NCBI GenBank assembly: GCA_964036195.1
Contig: OZ038451.1
Coordinates: 28,661,927-28,725,926 of the forward strand
Reading direction: 5' to 3'
Length of the DNA: 64,000 nt
Origin: Sphaerolaimus hirsutus
Lineage: Eukaryota > Nematoda > Chromadorea > Monhysterida > Sphaerolaimidae
Shown here: one piece after another, positions 42,085-53,390 of the stretch
Layout: each line of letters opens with the position of its first letter
How positions within the stretch are numbered: the first letter of the stretch is position 1
Notes under the pieces: model-generated
Seen by the model: only the letters and a program-made list of their open reading frames with translations
Databases searched by the model: none
Told to the model about the DNA's origin: nothing
Position numbers and translations under genes: made by a program

Positions 42085-42918
42085 CCGTATTTGGGGAGTT
42101 CCATTCTGAAAGTTCACAAGCGCCAAATCTAGAAAAATCGAGTTAAGTGTGGATTTGACCTCCACGTATAGTTTTTCACATTTAAAAATAAAATCAGCGT
42201 TATAGTCCATTTCGTTCCCGAGATACAGTGGTACCGTTTTTCAGAAAAATCACAATTTTCACATCGAAAGTGCACATATCCATCTCAGATCCCCTATGAA
42301 AAACGGGACTTTCATTTCGTAGGTGCACATATCCATCTCGGACCACCGGAGTTTCATTTCACAAGTGCACATATCCAAAAAATAGTTTCATTTCCAAAAA
42401 TGCATACGTGAATTTCCAAATCTATTTTGCACTACAAATCAAATATGCGTGCATATATTGATCTGAAAATTTAGGTAGAGGTACTTTTAGACACGGGCTT
42501 TGCAGTGATGTATTTCGTTTTATACTACGATGCATCGTTAAGAAGTTATAAACCATTTGATTTCAAATGTTCAGATTTGTTCCCAATTTTGGGTGACTTA
42601 CAAAATCTCACATAACTCCCTAAATATTTCCCGGCCAACAAAATTTGTGATTACAACAATTGTAGAAAAATGTCGGATCTATCTGAAAAGTGCGGGGCAA
42701 GCGTCGTTCCCCAAACATAGCGTCGTCGGGCCAGTGTCAAACTTCAAAATGCGATTTTGAAAAATCGAAAAACTTGGATATATGCATTTTTAGAATGAAA
42801 CTCCCCAATTACTCGAAAAATTCTCCCGCGTTGAATGATTCCCCTCGAATAGTCCCCATCGGCATCAAAAGGCTGCCGAAAAAATAATTTCTCGATGGAA
42901 TGATTCAAGTAAATGCGG
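42085..42918. mobile_element. Family B MITE (CCGTATT...ATGCGG, TA target) interrupted by another element
   Basis: TA/CCGTATT at 42083-42091 and AATGCGG/TA at 42912-42920 are the outer ends. TACTCGAAAAATTCTCCC and CCCCTCGAATAGTCCCC are the usual inner words. A 716-bp element has inserted seven bases inside the left end. Confidence 0.65.
42092..42807. mobile_element. TGGGGA(G/C)TT inverted-repeat element, copy 1 (nested)
   Basis: Ends TGGGGAGTTCCATTCTGAAA and TTTAGAATGAAACTCCCCA, with ATT on both sides. The interior shares long blocks with 54699-55488 (for example TTCACAAGCGCCAAATC and TCCATCTCAGATCCCCTATG). No transposase is encoded. Confidence 0.75.
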
Positions 42919-42955
42919 TAAATTCATTCAAAAACACAATTCCAACAATTCGCAG

Positions 42956-43156
42956 TCATCGCCAACTCCACTGCGTGAACTAGTTCGAAACAAACGACCA
43001 CCAAATGACAAATATATCAAAGTAGAGGGTTCGCAGGGACTGTACTCGGGGCGCCTAGTGTCCGTGGATTACTCGAATGACAAATGGAGGGGTGGTCATT
43101 CGAGATACAATTGTGATGTCCACAGGTCTACCACCAGCCTCACGACTGGAAATTTG
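42956..43156 (+). CDS. Zinc-knuckle gene, exon E4
   Basis: The acceptor CAACAATTCGCAG and the donor TTG/GTAGGT enclose exactly 67 phase-0 codons. The peptide has PPNDKYIKVEGSQGLYSGRL and VDYSNDKWRGGHSRYNCD. Its Tyr/Gly/Arg-rich, hydrophilic character suits a disordered or RNA-binding linker. I do not recognise a domain. The downstream intron of about 4.4 kb is almost filled by the nested hAT-like elements at 43384-47352. Confidence 0.65.
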
Positions 43157-43595
43157 GTAGGTAAAGGTACATTTTAGTCACATTTTACACTTCACAATTT
43201 TGTACCACTTAACATGATCACTTAATATGTCTTAAATTCGAATTTGGATGGATAGATTTCTATTCAGCTCTTGGTGCCAAGCTGTCGATGGGTGCCAACA
43301 TTTTTTTGAAGTGTTAAAGTGCCTCGCATTTATGATGACATGCGCTTTTTGTAGGATAACAATGCATGCCGCAAAGTCACAGCTAACGATGGCAAAAAAA
43401 GATTCGAAAATATTTTCAAATTTTCGAGTTTTTTCGGAAGTTTCGAATTTTTATTCCACCACTGGAAAAAACACTTAAAAATCGATTTTTTTGTAGAAAT
43501 TCGAAAATTCGAAAATTCATAAATTCAAAAATAGTTTTCGAATTTTTCAGGGAATTCAAGGAAATAGAACACATTCTTAGGTTCTATGTGATAAA

Positions 43596-44876
43596 TAACG
43601 ATGGCAAACCCTCTGAAAAAAAGTATTTAAATTTTTAAGTGTTTTTTTCCAAAATGAATTTTCGAATTTTCGAATTTTTCCTCACATTAATTTTCGAATT
43701 TCGAATTTAATTTTCGAATTTTTGAATTTTCGAATCTTTTTGGGTAATTTTCGAATTTTTTGGGGTAATTTTTGAATTTTCGAATCTTTTTGGGTAATTT
43801 TCGAATTTTTTTGGGTAATTTTCGAATTTTTTTATATACTTTTCAAATTTTTTGGAAAAATATAGAATTAAGAGCTGAATGTTGAAATAGTTATCGGTGC
43901 TCGGTGCATTCCTGCACATTCCTCAATGTGACCGGGTCCACCCATAGCTGGAATTGGGTGTGGCTGTTATGGGGGAGGGGGTCCACCAGACTTTTGTGTC
44001 ATTCCATTCTGTTGTACATTTGCTAATTATGTAATTACAAAAATTTTATGTCAATTTGACCCTGTATTTATGTGGTTTTTATATATACACTTACCATAAA
44101 TTCTTGAATAAGTCCCCCTCGAATAAGTCCCCTCAAACATCACTGACAAAAATAACAACCCCCATGGAGGACTTATTTGAGGATATACACTATTTATGAT
44201 GGCTAGTATATGATGGCATGTTCAGAAAAATTTATTTTAAGTGTTGAAATACTCGGTCAAATTGGCATAATGAATTTACCTATACATCACTCATCCAACC
44301 TCAAAAATAGAATCTACAGGTCGTGCAGATCATTTTAAGTAATTAACGGTCCAAATCGGCCAAGAAATGGTCATGTTATCAAGCCTCAAAGTCATTAGCC
44401 AGATCGGCCATGTAAAATCAACACCTTTTTTTTGACCCCCCTTATCTTGAGACTGGGGGCGATTCAAAGAAACAAAACCATTCGGTTGACGTGCAACAGA
44501 ATGGTGTGACACATAAGTCTGGTGGACCCACCCCCTAAAATGCCTTCCCCGATTCAAGCTATTGGTACGCCACGGATGCCATTTCAACGTTCATTGACGT
44601 TTTTTTCATTTCGATTAACTTTTTCACACGCACTGTGTATCAATTATCAATTAATTCAGCACATAGAACCTAAGAATGTGTTTTATCTCCTTGAATTCTC
44701 TGAAAAATTCGAAAACTATTTTTGAATTTTTGAATTTTTGAATTTTCGAATTTTTTCAAAAATAAATCGATTTTTAAGTGTTTTTTTCCAGTGGTGGAAT
44801 AAAAATTCGAAAATTCCGAAAAAATTCGAAAATTCGAAAATATTTTCGAATTTTCGAATCTTTTTTTGCATCGTTA
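43596..44876 (+). mobile_element. Inner hAT-like element of the same family, opposite orientation, 1281 bp
   Basis: TAACGATGGCAAACCC to TTTGCATCGTTA (one base lost in the right repeat), flanked by the perfect 8-bp duplication GTGATAAA (43588-43595 and 44877-44884). Arm order equals that of 36957-37986. Confidence 0.85.
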
Positions 44877-44980
44877 GTGATAAATCGATCGATAATTGAT
44901 ACGCGGTGCATCTGGAAAAGTCTATCGAAACAGAAAAAAACGTCAATGAACATTGAACTGGTAACCATGGCGGACACAGC

Positions 44981-46024
44981 TAGGGCTCGAACTCGACTCG
45001 ACTCGACTCGACTCGACTCGTGACTCGGGGGTAAAATAGGGTACCGACTCGACTCGAAAGACTCGACCGGAAAAATATGGCCCTGACTCGAGACTCAAGG
45101 TTTTTGCCTGACTCGACTCGAAATTTTGGCAAATTTCGAGTCGGGGTTCCCATTGAATAATGTCCAAAATATTTAATTTTGATATGAATTTTTTGACATA
45201 CTTTTCAAAAAATGTGCGCATGAGATCACACTTCCACACAATATGCATGATATATCATTGATTGGCTTGCGATGTATTGAATGATGTTAAAGCTCAAGTT
45301 TCTTATTGCCAATAGTGCCATGTTGTGGTGCCTATGAAAGGGCCAGTGTAATGGCATGAATCCGTTTGTGTAGATAAAATTTCTGTGTGTGCTAAGTATG
45401 CCCCCACCATTTATTCTCCATTACAGAGGGTAAACAAACACTCCCATTAAAAAATACTAGATAAATCCCTGGTTGTAGTTAATCATCTTCATATGATAAG
45501 TACCCCCATCTTTTGTGAATATAAAAAATACTTGTTTCTGTCAAGGGATTATCCAATCATTGCCTGACATTGGCTTTATGTGTGATTTACAAGGTGGTTT
45601 ACGGATGGCATTTTTCAATGGTTTTTCTATAAAAATATTGTTGTTTTTTATCATAAAAACCAAGTCATAAAAATATGTTGTATTTCCATCGCTAGACTAT
45701 TTTTTTTGCAACTTTATCTGTGCAACATCAAGAAAGTGAACATGTAAGTTATATTTTCACTTTATTTTTATAGTAAAATAAACTGTTGGCATTTAGACTC
45801 CATTAAGTGTGTGTGAAAAGAATGGTGGAGAAACAAGTATCTGAAATTTCTGCAAGCATCATGCCAAAAAGTAACGCTTCTGACTCGACTCGAGACTCGA
45901 CATTTTTGCCTGACTAGACTCAAATTTTCACTGGCTCGTCCGACTCGACTCGCCGACTCGACCGGAAAATTTTTTGGGTTGCGACTCGAACTCGAGTTTG
46001 AAAAAAATCGAGTTTCGAGCCCTA
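44981..46024. mobile_element. hAT-like element, TAGGGCTCGAA family, 1044 bp
   Basis: Ends TAGGGCTCGAACTCGA and TCGAGTTTCGAGCCCTA are flanked by the perfect duplication GACACAGC (44973-44980 and 46025-46032). Subterminal GACTCGACTCG tandem units occur at both ends (44996-45125 and 45880-45965). No transposase is encoded. Confidence 0.88.
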
Positions 46025-46266
46025 GACACAGCGCTGGAATCGGGGAAGGCATTTTAGGGGGTGGGTACACCAGACTTTGTGTCGCCACATTCTGTTGCAC
46101 TCAACCAAATTGTTTCGTTTCCTTGAATCGTCCCCCAGTCCCAAGAAGGGGGGGAAGGGTGTCTATTTATAAATACGTGTTGATTTTACATGGCAGATCT
46201 GGCTAGTTGACTTTGAAGCTTAATAACTCAATCATTTCTTGGCCGATTTGGACCATTAAATATTTA

Positions 46267-46680
46267 CCGTAAATGCTCTATTAGGACGACCCCCTCCAAT
46301 AAAGCGACCTCTCCAATAGTACAACCCCCTTTGGCACGTTGTCTAAGTATAAAGCGACCCTCTCCAATAATGCGACCCCCCCAATAATGCAACCCCCAAA
46401 GAAAAAAAAAATAGAAAATGGACATAAGAAAATGATGTTGCAATCTTCGGACGTTGCTAATTAGGCAAATTCAGCAAGTTTAATGGGATTGTTGTGATTT
46501 TTGCTTAACAATATTGTTTTATGATGCCTTGCTCATACGAGTTACATGAACAGTTGAGTTGTTGAGGTGTCGAAAAATACAATGCGACCCTCTCCAATAA
46601 AGCGACCCCTCCAATAATGCGACCCCCAAAAATGTGCTGAAAACAATAAACCGACAGTCGCCTTATTGGAGCATTTACGG
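46267..46680. mobile_element. Family C MITE, copy 2 (414 bp)
   Basis: CCGTAAATGCTC and GAGCATTTACGG ends with TA on both sides, almost the same length as copy 1 (412 bp). The host element's related copy at 44320-44345 shows the uninterrupted sequence at this point, which supports TA duplication. Confidence 0.78.
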
Positions 46681-46819
46681 TAAAATGATCTGCAGAACAT
46701 GTAGATTCCATTTTTGAAGTTGGATTAGTGATGTATAAATTAATTTTACAATTTGACCCAGTATTTCAATGTGTAAAATAAATTTTTCTGAACATGCCAT
46801 CATATACTTAATATAAATA

Positions 46820-46960
46820 CTGTATATCCCATATCCTCGAATAAGTCCCCCGGGGGGGGGGGGGGGCGGGGGTTATTTGTTGTCAGTGATTTTTGAGGGG
46901 TTATTCGAGAGTGAGTTATTTGAGGTGGACTTATTGAAGGATTTATGGTAAATATACAGA
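46820..46960. repeat. Family B-like remnant with G run
   Basis: CTCGAATAAGTCCCCC, then a G run, then TTATTCGAGAGTGAG and TTATTGAAGGATTTATGG. Both arms are recognisable but degraded. Confidence 0.5.
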
Positions 46961-47537
46961 TAAAAAGGTACAACAGAATGGAATGACACAAAAGTCAGGT
47001 GCCACCCCCCATAACAGCCACCCACAATTCCAGCTATGGGTGGACCCAGTCACATTGAGCAATGTGCAGGAATGCACCAAGCACCCATAACTATTTCAAC
47101 ATAACTACTTAACAGCTCAAAGCTCTAAATTCAATATTTTTTTGCAAAAAATTCAAAAACTATTTTTAAAAATTCGAAAATTACCCAAAAAAAATTCGAA
47201 AATTGCCCAAAAAAATTCAAAAATTCAAAAATTCAAAAATTAAATTCGAAATTTGAAAATTAATTTGAGGAAAAATTCGAAAATTCAAAAATTCATTTTG
47301 GAAAAAACACTTAAAAATTTTAATACTTTTTTCAGAGGGTTTGCCATCGTTAGTCACAGCATTCAAAAATTCAAACAACGTGAACGCTTCATTACTGTGC
47401 AGCTTGATTTGACATAAAAATATTTCAAATTGGCTTAAGTTTTTTAAACCAAGACTAGCGCCCCGGGCGCTATAAAGCTGTATTAATAGTGTAACATCCT
47501 TTCTATAGCATAATTTTTCACAAAAAAACATTTGCAG

Positions 47538-47735
47538 CCCCCTATTTCATGTCCAATGCACTACGGTCATGTTCAATTGCAAGGCGTCCATGCGACACCA
47601 AATAAAGAGATTCTCAGGGGAAGGAATTTCCAGGGGCGCCGCCCCAGCTACAGGGATACCAATTGGAATGGTTCAAATTCGAACAATAATTCCACTGTTC
47701 CCAACTTTATCCGGCCCGCGGTCACAAGCCATTCG
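47538..47735 (+). CDS. Zinc-knuckle gene, exon E5
   Basis: The acceptor AAACATTTGCAG and the donor TCG/GTAGGT enclose exactly 66 phase-0 codons. The peptide is rich in Asn, Arg, Gly, Ser and Pro (GRNFQGRRPSYRDTNWNGS, then NSNNN), as in disordered RNA-binding regions. A single Cys-x-x-x-His pair is present but no complete finger. The donor sequence GTAGGT is the same as that of E4. Confidence 0.65.
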
Positions 47736-47751
47736 GTAGGTTGATTGCTAG

Positions 47752-47977
47752 GGGGGTGCACTGATACGCACATCTGCCCGTTACACACATTTGCCCGTTT
47801 TTTTCACTTGACCTTTTTCAAGTGATTTTCAGATATGAGTGAAGTGAAAAACGTTCACTTATGTCATTGCGCAACTTTTTTCACTTCACTCATATCTGAA
47901 AATCACTTAAAAAGGTGTCAAGTGAAAAACACGCGCAAATGTGCGTAACGGGCAGATGTGCGTATCAGTGCACCCCC
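47752..47977. repeat. Foldback element, GATACGCACAT family (copy 2)
   Basis: GGGGGTGCACTGATACGCAC to GTGCGTATCAGTGCACCCCC is a perfect terminal inverted repeat of about 31 bp. The centre carries the same AAGTGATTTTCAGATATGAG hairpin as 9508-9870. It lies 16 bp after exon E5. Confidence 0.85.
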
Positions 47978-48204
47978 GTGGAAATCTGCCATGGCTCTTG
48001 TGCTTGGTGCTGGCGCCAATGACAATGAAAAAGTGCCATTGCGATTTTGGACTTTCACGCCAGAAGTCTTGGCTCTTTTTACCGGAGTTGCTAAAAATAC
48101 AAAACTTTTTTTAAAGTATACGGAAAGGTAAAGTATTTTTACTCACCTCCTGACTACAGAAAACGTAAAGTAAAAAGTTTTTACTTATACTCATGACTCA
48201 CGAG

Positions 48205-48644
48205 TAGTGATGGAATGGCGCCATGGCGCTGGCGCCATTTGAGGGTGCCAAAGTGCGCCGCGCCATGGCACCATTGGCGGTTGGCGCCCTTTTTTTGTGG
48301 CGCCCCTGGCGCCTGGCACCCACATTCTGAAAGGCGCCATGGCGCCCTTGGCGCTTGGCGCCCTGTTTCCGTGGCGCCCTTGGCGCCTGGCGTCTGCCCT
48401 AAAATGGCGCCAAAATGGCGCCAGCAGGGTTTCAAGGTGAAGGCCGCGGAAATGCAAAAAACAAATAAAAAGCGCTTCCGTGGATAATCAAAATTGCTTA
48501 AAAAAATCGATGAATGGATGGAGTGGATGAAAATATATTGTCCAAGGGTTCGTCAGACGCTTGGCGCCTTGCGCCCACTTTCCGAATGGCGCCATGGCGC
48601 CATTGGCGCCTGGCGCCATTTTTTCTGACGCTTTTCCATCACTA
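48205..48644. mobile_element. hAT-like MITE, TAGTGATGGAA/GCGCC family, 440 bp
   Basis: TAGTGATGGAA and TTTTCCATCACTA ends are flanked by the perfect duplication CTCACGAG (48197-48204 and 48645-48652). The interior is dominated by GGCGCCATGGCGCC palindromes. Confidence 0.88.
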
Positions 48645-48814
48645 CTCACGAGTAAATGTGTATAGACATACTTTTCCCCGGAAAACGTAAAAGTCAGTAT
48701 TTTTTTCTTCTTTGATTTTCACTCAAATCACAAATTTTCACCTTCAAGTTGATCGGTTCATATGTTTTTGCCCATTTACAGCTATTTTTGGGTTCTTCCA
48801 TGTGTTTACTATAT

Positions 48815-48955
48815 ACCGTATTACCTCGAAATACCCCCATGGGGGTTTATTATTTCGCCAGCAAAATTTGAGAGGGGTTAATTCGAGGGGGGTTTTTACG
48901 AGGGGGGTCAATCGAGGGGGGCGTTATTATTTCGTCAGAAATTTTTGTAAGGATC
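48815..48955. repeat. Family A MITE, left half
   Basis: TA/CCGTATTACCTCGAAATACC, then G-rich arm words (GTTAATTCGAGGGGGG). A matching right end, AATTCGAGGTAATACGG/TA, is at 50221-50239, so one element may have been split by the insertion at 48979-49979. Confidence 0.55.
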
Positions 48956-48978
48956 GTAGTAAAAACCAGACATTTGCA

Positions 48979-49979
48979 TAAAACTCGGCGGACATGAAAC
49001 GAGTCAGTGATTCGGCTCTTCGTTATACTGCGATTACAGCTCGGGCGTAAAATTGACTGGGCGTAAAATTGATTTTTGCGCGTAATATTGATTACAGGTG
49101 AATGGATAAATATATGGCATTGTAATTTCAGTCAAAGAAAGCGCACATGCAGATGTTGCTTGTGTCCAAAGCTCATCAGTTTATTTTAATTGTACTGGAA
49201 GTTATGAATTTTGGCGCAAATTATTTTAATTTTATGCCCTAATTTTACGTCAGTTACAGTGCATAATTGAAAAAATTGTGCTAAAATTCACAACTCCCAG
49301 TACAATTAAAATTAACTCATGAGCTTTGGACACAAGAAACGTCTGCATCTAAGCTTTCTTTGGCTGAAATAACAATGTCGTATCTTTATTCATTCATCTG
49401 TAATTAATTTTACGCCCAAAATCAATTTTTCGCCCGGTCAATTTTACGCCCGAGCTGTAATTGCAGCATTACCAATGACATATATTTTTTACAATTCGAA
49501 CTTAAATGGACGGATTCCATTTGGTTCACGACACATTTGATTCAATCCAACCTTTTATGCGAGAACGATATGAGTTTGATTGACAAATCGTTATAGAAAG
49601 TCGGAATGTAAGGTGATCTTATCGTCACGGCCCCATCAAATTCATTCAAAAAGTAATTCATATGAATTTGGCTCACGTCGAAGTTACCATTTACGTTTAT
49701 TCTAGAGTGAAAGACGCAGGATGTCTGTACGCGTCACAGATAATGGCCGCGCAATGCAATAAAGTCAACACAAGTGTCAACTAGTATTCGGGTCGGCATT
49801 AGCCCTCATTTGCTGTCGCTTAATTGCATACCGCAGCCATTATTTTTGACGCAGACAGAAATTCTGTGTCTTTCATTCTCGTTAACATTCTCCCAAACGA
49901 TAACTTGGACGTGTGCCAAGTATGAATATACGCAGTCATACGAAAACTGTTTAGACTTCTATAATGTCCGCCGAGTTTA
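48979..49979. mobile_element. TAAACTCGGCGGACAT inverted-repeat element with nested foldback
   Basis: TAAAACTCGGCGGACATGAA and ATGTCCGCCGAGTTTA are the ends. The interior at 49490-49700 shares long blocks with 52320-52520 (TGCGAGAACGATATGAGTTT). No clear target duplication was found. The foldback at 49033-49463 lies inside. Confidence 0.65.
49033..49463. repeat. Foldback element, CTCGGGCGTAAAATTGAC family
   Basis: ATTACAGCTCGGGCGTAAAA at the left is answered by TTTTACGCCCGAGCTGTAAT at the right. Arms continue for about 190 bp (ATCAGTTTATTTTAATTGTA and its inverse). A related AATTTTACGC block is at 51070. Confidence 0.8.
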
Positions 49980-50321
49980 CCCAAAACAGGTAATAAATGT
50001 GTCCAAACAGTATATATTTGGACATAAAAACGTAGATAGCTACACAAACTAGGTTATGTGTAGCTGCAATGCAAATTAGCAGTAATAAATACATCATGTA
50101 TTTACATTGCATACACGATGTACATCATTCCGGGGGGTATTTCGAGGGGGGGTTTATTATTTCCTCAGCCCAGAGGTTTATTATTTCCTCCTGAGTGGGG
50201 GGGGTAATTCGAAGGGGGTTAATTCGAGGTAATACGGTACTCAAATACCGCGTTTCTTTTAACAAAAGAGCATACTTCTATTTTTGCATCAACGTTTCAC
50301 CCGCCGCATGCGCACCATCAG

Positions 50322-50489
50322 AACTGCACCCGAAGCCCGCTGCGCATCTACAAGCCCATGCCGTGGGGGAGCCTTCGCTGCTGCATTTGCAGCGCCTGGA
50401 CGACGCACGCGACCGCGCAGTGCACCAATTGCAGCATGTGCAGAGTGGGCAACCACGATTGGCACGATTGTAGGAAGTTGTACTGCGCC
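50322..50489 (+). CDS. Zinc-knuckle gene, exon E6
   Basis: The acceptor GCGCACCATCAG and the strong donor GCC/GTGAGT enclose exactly 56 phase-0 codons. The frame contains CSMCRVGNHDWHDC, a perfect CX2CX4HX4C zinc knuckle, and more cysteines upstream (RCCICSAW, AQCTNC) that could form a second metal site. Such knuckles bind single-stranded RNA or DNA, or proteins. GC content is far above the flanks, which supports coding. A larger overlapping frame over the same bases is a shadow. Confidence 0.7.
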
Positions 50490-50516
50490 GTGAGTTGTGC
50501 TGCGATATGTGTACTA

Positions 50517-50936
50517 GTGATGGAATGGCGCCATGGCTCTGGCGCCGAGCGCCAAAAGTGCCATGGCGCTTTTCCAAACCCCAGCGCCAAGCGCCAGAAG
50601 CGCCATGGCGCTTTTTGCTCTGGCGCTAGCGCCAACCGCCAGTGCCATTTCGCTTTTCCATTACTAGTGCTGTTCAAGATCTACGTCTGCACCCAGCTCC
50701 GTGGGAGGGGTCTAGCAGGAGGGTTGGCAGCATTTTGTTCCTGGCGTCAGGCACATATAGCGTCAAGCGCCATGGCGCGTTTTATGGGGGTGGCGCCATA
50801 GCAGAATAACGCCAAGCAAGCGCCATGGCGCTTTTTCCTTTGGCGCCACAGCAGAATAGCGCCAAGCAAGCGCCATGGCGCTTTTTCCTTTGGCGCTAAC
50901 GGCAGGCGCCTGCGCCATGGCTCTTTTCCATCACTA
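50517..50936. repeat. GCGCC-family hAT-like elements (probably two, nested or adjacent)
   Basis: TAGTGATGGAATGGCGCC begins at about 50516. Right ends CTTTTCCATTACTA (near 50665) and CTTTTCCATCACTA (near 50936) both occur. Flanks contain a repeated GCGATATGTGT word, but I could not assign an exact 8-bp duplication. Confidence 0.6.
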
Positions 50937-51029
50937 GTGGTGCTGGTGCGATATGTGTGCAGGATTGCCTTGAATTAGCCGCCCTCGAATACCCCCCCAC
51001 GTAATTGGGCTGGGTACATCATAATACCT

Positions 51030-51376
51030 GAGATAATGCAAATAGCTGAAAGAAATAACTCCTGAGTGCCAATTTTACGCGTAAAATTATCAAATTTTGT
51101 GTTGAATCAATACACGCAATAACGTTGATATTTATTATATTCCTTGCATAAAATTGCATTTTAGTACTTTTTTTACATCCGATCTCGCTCTGAAAATTAA
51201 TGCTTAGTTTTGAAGATGCTTATTGTATTGATTAATATATTGTCCATGACAAATTGGAGACTTTATTTTTTTATTTAACACACGTACCACTGCTGGCTTT
51301 ACAAGTCAAGGGCATAATATAAAAGTTACAGAAAGAAGAAAATATAGAACAAAACTCTAGTCGAACAATAAAAATA
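51030..51376. other. AT-rich non-coding DNA
   Basis: Part of the intron between E6 and E7. No feature seen apart from a short TTTTACGCGTAAAAT palindrome. Confidence 0.4.
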
Positions 51377-51384
51377 GTTGAGAA

Positions 51385-52097
51385 TAGGGATGGAAAAAAA
51401 GCGCTTTTTTTTAACGGCCCCGCTTTTTTTTAAAAAAAGCGCTTTTTTTTAAAAAACGCGCTTTTTTCGCTTTTTTTCAAAATTGTCAAGACGTTACTTA
51501 AAAGCTACCAAATATGGTCCTGAGTCAATATGTACAGGTATATCAGACAAGTGGCAGTACTTGTGATGATATATAACCATAGAATGGCTATGTAATCATC
51601 TGATGGCATTATATGCGCTGATTTCTGCCAAAAAAAATCCAATTTTATGTCGACTGATTATGTATATCACCATATTTGAATGTTTCTTGACTGCTAGTGA
51701 AGTTAGGCATGGAATAGTGCTTAAATTTGGCTATAAAAGATGGCTAATACCTGACAGTGATGTTTCACACTGTAGAAAAGTGGAAGCACATTGGCTGGAT
51801 ATTAATTACTACAATGACATATCTCCTCAACTTATTATTACATGATACCATGCAGGAATACAAGCAATGCCACTAAAATGTTACAAAACCAATGAAAACA
51901 ACCACCAATGGCAATTTGCATGTGAAATTATGCGCTTGCGCGCAAATTTTTTTGCAAAATAACTAGTGAATGAGTACTAAAATTTTTGCCAGCGCTTTTT
52001 TTTTAAAAAAAGCGCTGGGACCCTTGCGCTTTTTTTTTAAAAAAAGCGGCGTTTTTTGAAAAAAAAAGCGCTTGAAAAAAAGCGCTTGCCATCCCTA
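51385..52097. mobile_element. hAT-like element, TAGGGATGG ends, 713 bp
   Basis: TAGGGATGGAAAAAAAGCGC and GCGCTTGCCATCCCTA ends are flanked by the perfect duplication GTTGAGAA (51377-51384 and 52098-52105). AAAAAAAGCGCTTTTTTTT palindromes fill both ends. The inner frame at 51603-51845 has no recognised domain and is not called. Confidence 0.9.
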
Positions 52098-52263
52098 GTT
52101 GAGAACAGAAAATAGTACCGGTAATACACTCAAATTTTAAGGCATAACATTGGGTTGAACAATACACATTTACGAACCTGAGCAAAGTTTTCAAGGAACA
52201 ACTTATAGAAAGAAAAATTCCTAAAACAGTTCACCTAATAAGCACAATGTATGTACATATATG

Positions 52264-52800
52264 TAAACTCGGCGGAAATGAAACGAATCAGTGATTCGGC
52301 CCTTGGTGACCAATGACGTATGTATTTTTAATTCGAACTTGAATGGACAGATTCCATTCGGTTCACGATACATTTGATTCAATCCGACTTTTTATGCGAG
52401 AACGATATGAGTTTTATAGACAAATCGTTATAGAAAGTCGGATTGTAGATTCTTGGGTCGGATCTTATCGTTGCAACCCCGACGAATTCCTCCGAAAAAG
52501 TACGTAAAAGAATTTGGCACACGTCCAAATTCCTTGCGTTCCGTACCAACAAGTATAAAGACGCACGATTTCTGTTCGTGTCACCGATGACCGCATAATG
52601 TAAACACAAGTGTCAACTAATATGCGGGTCGACATTAGCAACCATTTGCAGTCGCTTAATTGGATTCCGCGGCCATTATCGATGACACGAACAGAAATTG
52701 TGTGTCTTAAAACTTGTGTGTATGAAACGCAAGAAAGTTGGACGTGTGCCAAGTTTACGTATTCACACTCGTACAAAAATCCTGTAGAACAATGATTTCC
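52264..52800. repeat. Second copy of the TAAACTCGGCGG element (right end unclear)
   Basis: TAAACTCGGCGGAAATGAAA start. Long blocks are shared with 49490-49900, including TGCGAGAACGATATGAGTTT and CCGCGGCCATTAT-like sequence. Confidence 0.6.
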
Positions 52801-52954
52801 AAAAAGAGCAAACAGACTTGTATCTTGATCCACCACTCTCAAGTAATTAATTTTGTGGTAAAATTTTACATTTGCATTTTACATTGAGCTAAATGTCATG
52901 GCTTACAGGAAATACAAACCTAATATACCCACTAAAAAGTCCAATACATTTCAG

Positions 52955-53107
52955 GGCAGCCAAAGATTGGATGAAATGCGAGGCAAACTCGAGAGAGCAA
53001 GGGGCTTCCATTATGTGCAAAATGCATACCACATGATTTGGTGCAATGTTTGTGGAAGCAGGGAACACGGCTGGCCTGAATGTGCCACTAGGAAGCTGCA
53101 TGAAAAG
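52955..53107 (+). CDS. Zinc-knuckle gene, exon E7
   Basis: The acceptor AATACATTTCAG and a weak donor AAG/GTTTTG enclose exactly 51 phase-0 codons. A charged helix (LDEMRGKLERARG) precedes WCNVCGSREHGWPECATRK, a perfect CX2CX4HX4C zinc knuckle. The knuckle of E6 has the same H-x-W-x-x-C shape (HDWHDC versus HGWPEC), which is the best evidence that E6 and E7 belong to one gene. Function is probably nucleic-acid binding; the protein family is not identified. Confidence 0.7.
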
Positions 53108-53360
53108 GTTTTGGCATTTTGCCAGCTTATTTTGAAAATCTTGAATGAATGGCTCCTTTTTAGGCTGGCTATAAGGATTTGAAGAGGATGGTTTGCAACA
53201 AAAAAAAAATTTGTATGATAACATTAGGGTACCCATATTTGATACACAGTATTATTTGGGAAATTATACTTTTAAATATATTACTTCTACATTTTGAAAG
53301 AAATATGAGAAAAATTACTTATTGTTTAATCGCAGGTGGCGACGGGGAGATGCCAATCAG

Positions 53361-53390
53361 CCAGATGTGATGTATGTAGATATTAAATAG
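53361..53390 (+). CDS. Possible terminal exon E8
   Basis: After GATGCCAATCAG, nine phase-0 codons (PDVMYVDIK) end in TAG. An alternative acceptor at 53335 (TTAATCGCAG) would begin eight codons earlier in another reading. Weakly supported; included because E7 needs a 3' partner. Confidence 0.3.
   Translation, partial: PDVMYVDIK

Larger units (their letters stand above)
43384..47352 (-). mobile_element. Outer hAT-like element, TAACGATGGCAAA family, 3969 bp with inserts
   Basis: Ends TAACGATGGCAAA and TTTGCCATCGTTA are flanked by the perfect duplication GTCACAGC (43376-43383 and 47353-47360). Its arms are in reverse order relative to 36957-37986, so it is inverted. It contains three later insertions: 43596-44876 (same family), 44981-46024 and 46267-46680. 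Confidence 0.85.

Noticed and set aside
51603..51845. An 80-codon frame in the centre of the TAGGGATGG element
   Set aside because: No transposase motif (no DDE or BED finger), so it is not called as a gene.
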